This document shows positions 5,092 through 5,705 of a DNA stretch of 5,705 nt, in pieces. Every line of letters starts with the position of its first letter. Positions within the stretch are counted from its first letter, which is position 1. Source of the DNA: JASEFH01 sp034679905. Lineage in GTDB: Archaea; Halobacteriota; Methanomicrobia; Methanomicrobiales; JACTUA01. The notes beneath the pieces are model-generated. The model made no database searches. It worked only from the letters and a program-made list of their open reading frames with translations, and was not told the DNA's origin. The position numbers and the translations under genes are program-made. The stretch lies in the NCBI GenBank assembly GCA_034679905.1, contig JAXDAH010000062.1, forward strand, positions 1 through 5,705, in the 5' to 3' direction.

Positions 5092-5259
5092 GACAGCAGA
5101 ACCGGATAGACGCTCTCGGGATGCAGGCGGGAGCATGATACCCCTCTCGCGGGACTGAATAGGAATGTCCCAGACTCTTCTCTCCCGTATACTGCTCATC
5201 CCCACTGCATCCCACCTCCCCGGCTTTATCGCACGTATTAGGGGAAGAAGTCCAGAGGT
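5092..5259. other. Stretch with no convincing gene
   Basis: A 55-residue plus-strand frame from ATG 5165 to TAA 5332 (start MSQTLLSRILLIPTASHLPG) has no ribosome site and no recognisable motif, and it runs through the hairpin cluster that follows. No RNA gene or promoter was recognised here. Confidence 0.4.
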
Positions 5260-5417
5260 GGGAGGGCGCACTCCCCCCCTACTCTCGCACCTCAGAGCGC
5301 GAGAGGGGGTTTCATACCTCTCGCATCCGTAAACGGCACTCGGGACCTGCACCGGTAAACCGAGCTCTCCCCTCTCACGGGGGGAAGCGTCCGGGTTCGA
5401 TCGAGGGTCCCTCGATC
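5260..5417. ncRNA. Candidate structured RNA: five consecutive stem-loops
   Basis: In order: GGGAG/CTCCC (5260-5264 with 5271-5275); CTCTCGC/GCGAGAG (5282-5288 with 5299-5305), extended outward by CCCC/GGGG across a two-base bulge; CTCGG/CCGAG (5339-5343 with 5360-5364) with an inner ACC/GGT; TCTCCCC/GGGGGGA (5366-5372 with 5379-5385, one G-U pair); and GATCGAGGG/CCCTCGATC (5399-5407 with 5409-5417, one central base). GAGGTG (5255-5260) can also pair with CACCTC (5288-5293) as an alternative. The strand cannot be decided, no promoter is clear, and it matches no RNA family I know. GC-rich sequence forms chance stems easily. Confidence 0.3.
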
Positions 5418-5705
5418 ACCCTTCTTCTCCTGGACAACCTGTCATCGATCATCCCTGTCTCCCTGCACCCCCTGGACCCTGCGTGATGGTATAGCTGCGC
5501 GAATTTTAGAGGCCATGCCCTCGGTACGATAGGGGAGGATCGCACTCCCGGTCTGTTCCATCGGAATGCCTATAGCAGACCCCTGTTGAAGTCGGGGCGC
5601 ATCATGCGTATCCCTCCAGCCGAGTCATGACGGCATCGTCCACGGGTTATTAAAAAGCTGTCGGCAATAGACCGGATATAGAAAGGACCGAACCCCCGGC
5701 CGATC
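5418..5705. other. End region without a recognisable gene
   Basis: No frame gives a convincing protein. TATA-like AT-rich patches at 5645-5655 (GGTTATTAAAA) and 5673-5682 (GGATATAGAA) could be promoter elements of a gene beyond the right edge. Read on the minus strand, the first is a T-run that could end a transcript entering from the right. A small CGCAT/ATGCG inverted repeat lies at 5598-5608. Confidence 0.35.

Noticed and set aside
5388..5410. tRNA-like GGTTCGATC T-loop
   Set aside because: The flanking bases cannot form a five-pair T stem, and no acceptor or anticodon arm fits upstream; the bases instead belong to the 5399-5417 inverted repeat.
1..5705. CRISPR array, insertion sequence or integrase gene
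   Set aside because: No regularly spaced repeats, no transposase or integrase motifs and no matching terminal inverted repeats were seen.

Overview
The window looks like GC-rich chromosome from a methanogenic archaeon, most likely of the Methanomicrobiales. The reasons are a protein that resembles methanogenesis marker 11, a two-ACT-domain protein coupled to homoserine dehydrogenase, a short archaeal-type FKBP, TATA-box promoters with very short leaders, and T-run ends. The taxonomic call is an inference from gene content; no rRNA or tRNA gene was seen.

Layout. Positions 1-41 hold two guanine homopolymers (14 and 17 G) around a 10-base spacer. They read in frame into an open frame that ends at 211, probably the 3' end of an unrecognised gene. 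Positions 212-871 hold no confident gene: there is a terminator-like structure for the minus-strand operon (795-845), a second hairpin plus T-run on the minus strand (437-466), and a doubtful small ORF with a good ribosome binding site (606-854). Positions 872-3454 are a compact three-gene minus-strand operon, transcribed right to left: ACT-domain regulator, homoserine dehydrogenase (hom), and a winged-helix protein fused to a GIDDTDS-type domain. The junctions overlap by 4 and 17 bases. Positions 3455-3679 are a divergent promoter region. On the plus strand, 3680-4300 encodes a two-helix membrane protein with a cytoplasmic domain resembling a degraded PD-(D/E)XK nuclease, and 4446-4874 encodes an FKBP-type prolyl isomerase with its own promoter and a T-run end. 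Positions 4875-5705 hold no confident gene, but there is a possible small secreted or lipoprotein ORF on the minus strand (4852-5091) and two clusters of inverted repeats (4940-5017 and 5260-5417) that could be structured RNA.

How the genes work together. Hom makes homoserine, the branch point to threonine and methionine. The ACT protein upstream is a plausible amino-acid-sensing partner, and the third gene may be a regulator or an RNA- or cofactor-related enzyme expressed with them. The FKBP is a cytoplasmic folding helper. The membrane protein has no obvious link to either neighbour.

The items most worth a second look are the paired poly-G tracts in an open frame, the HTH plus marker-11-like fusion inside the hom operon, the nuclease-like membrane protein with substituted catalytic positions, and the hairpin cluster at 5260-5417.
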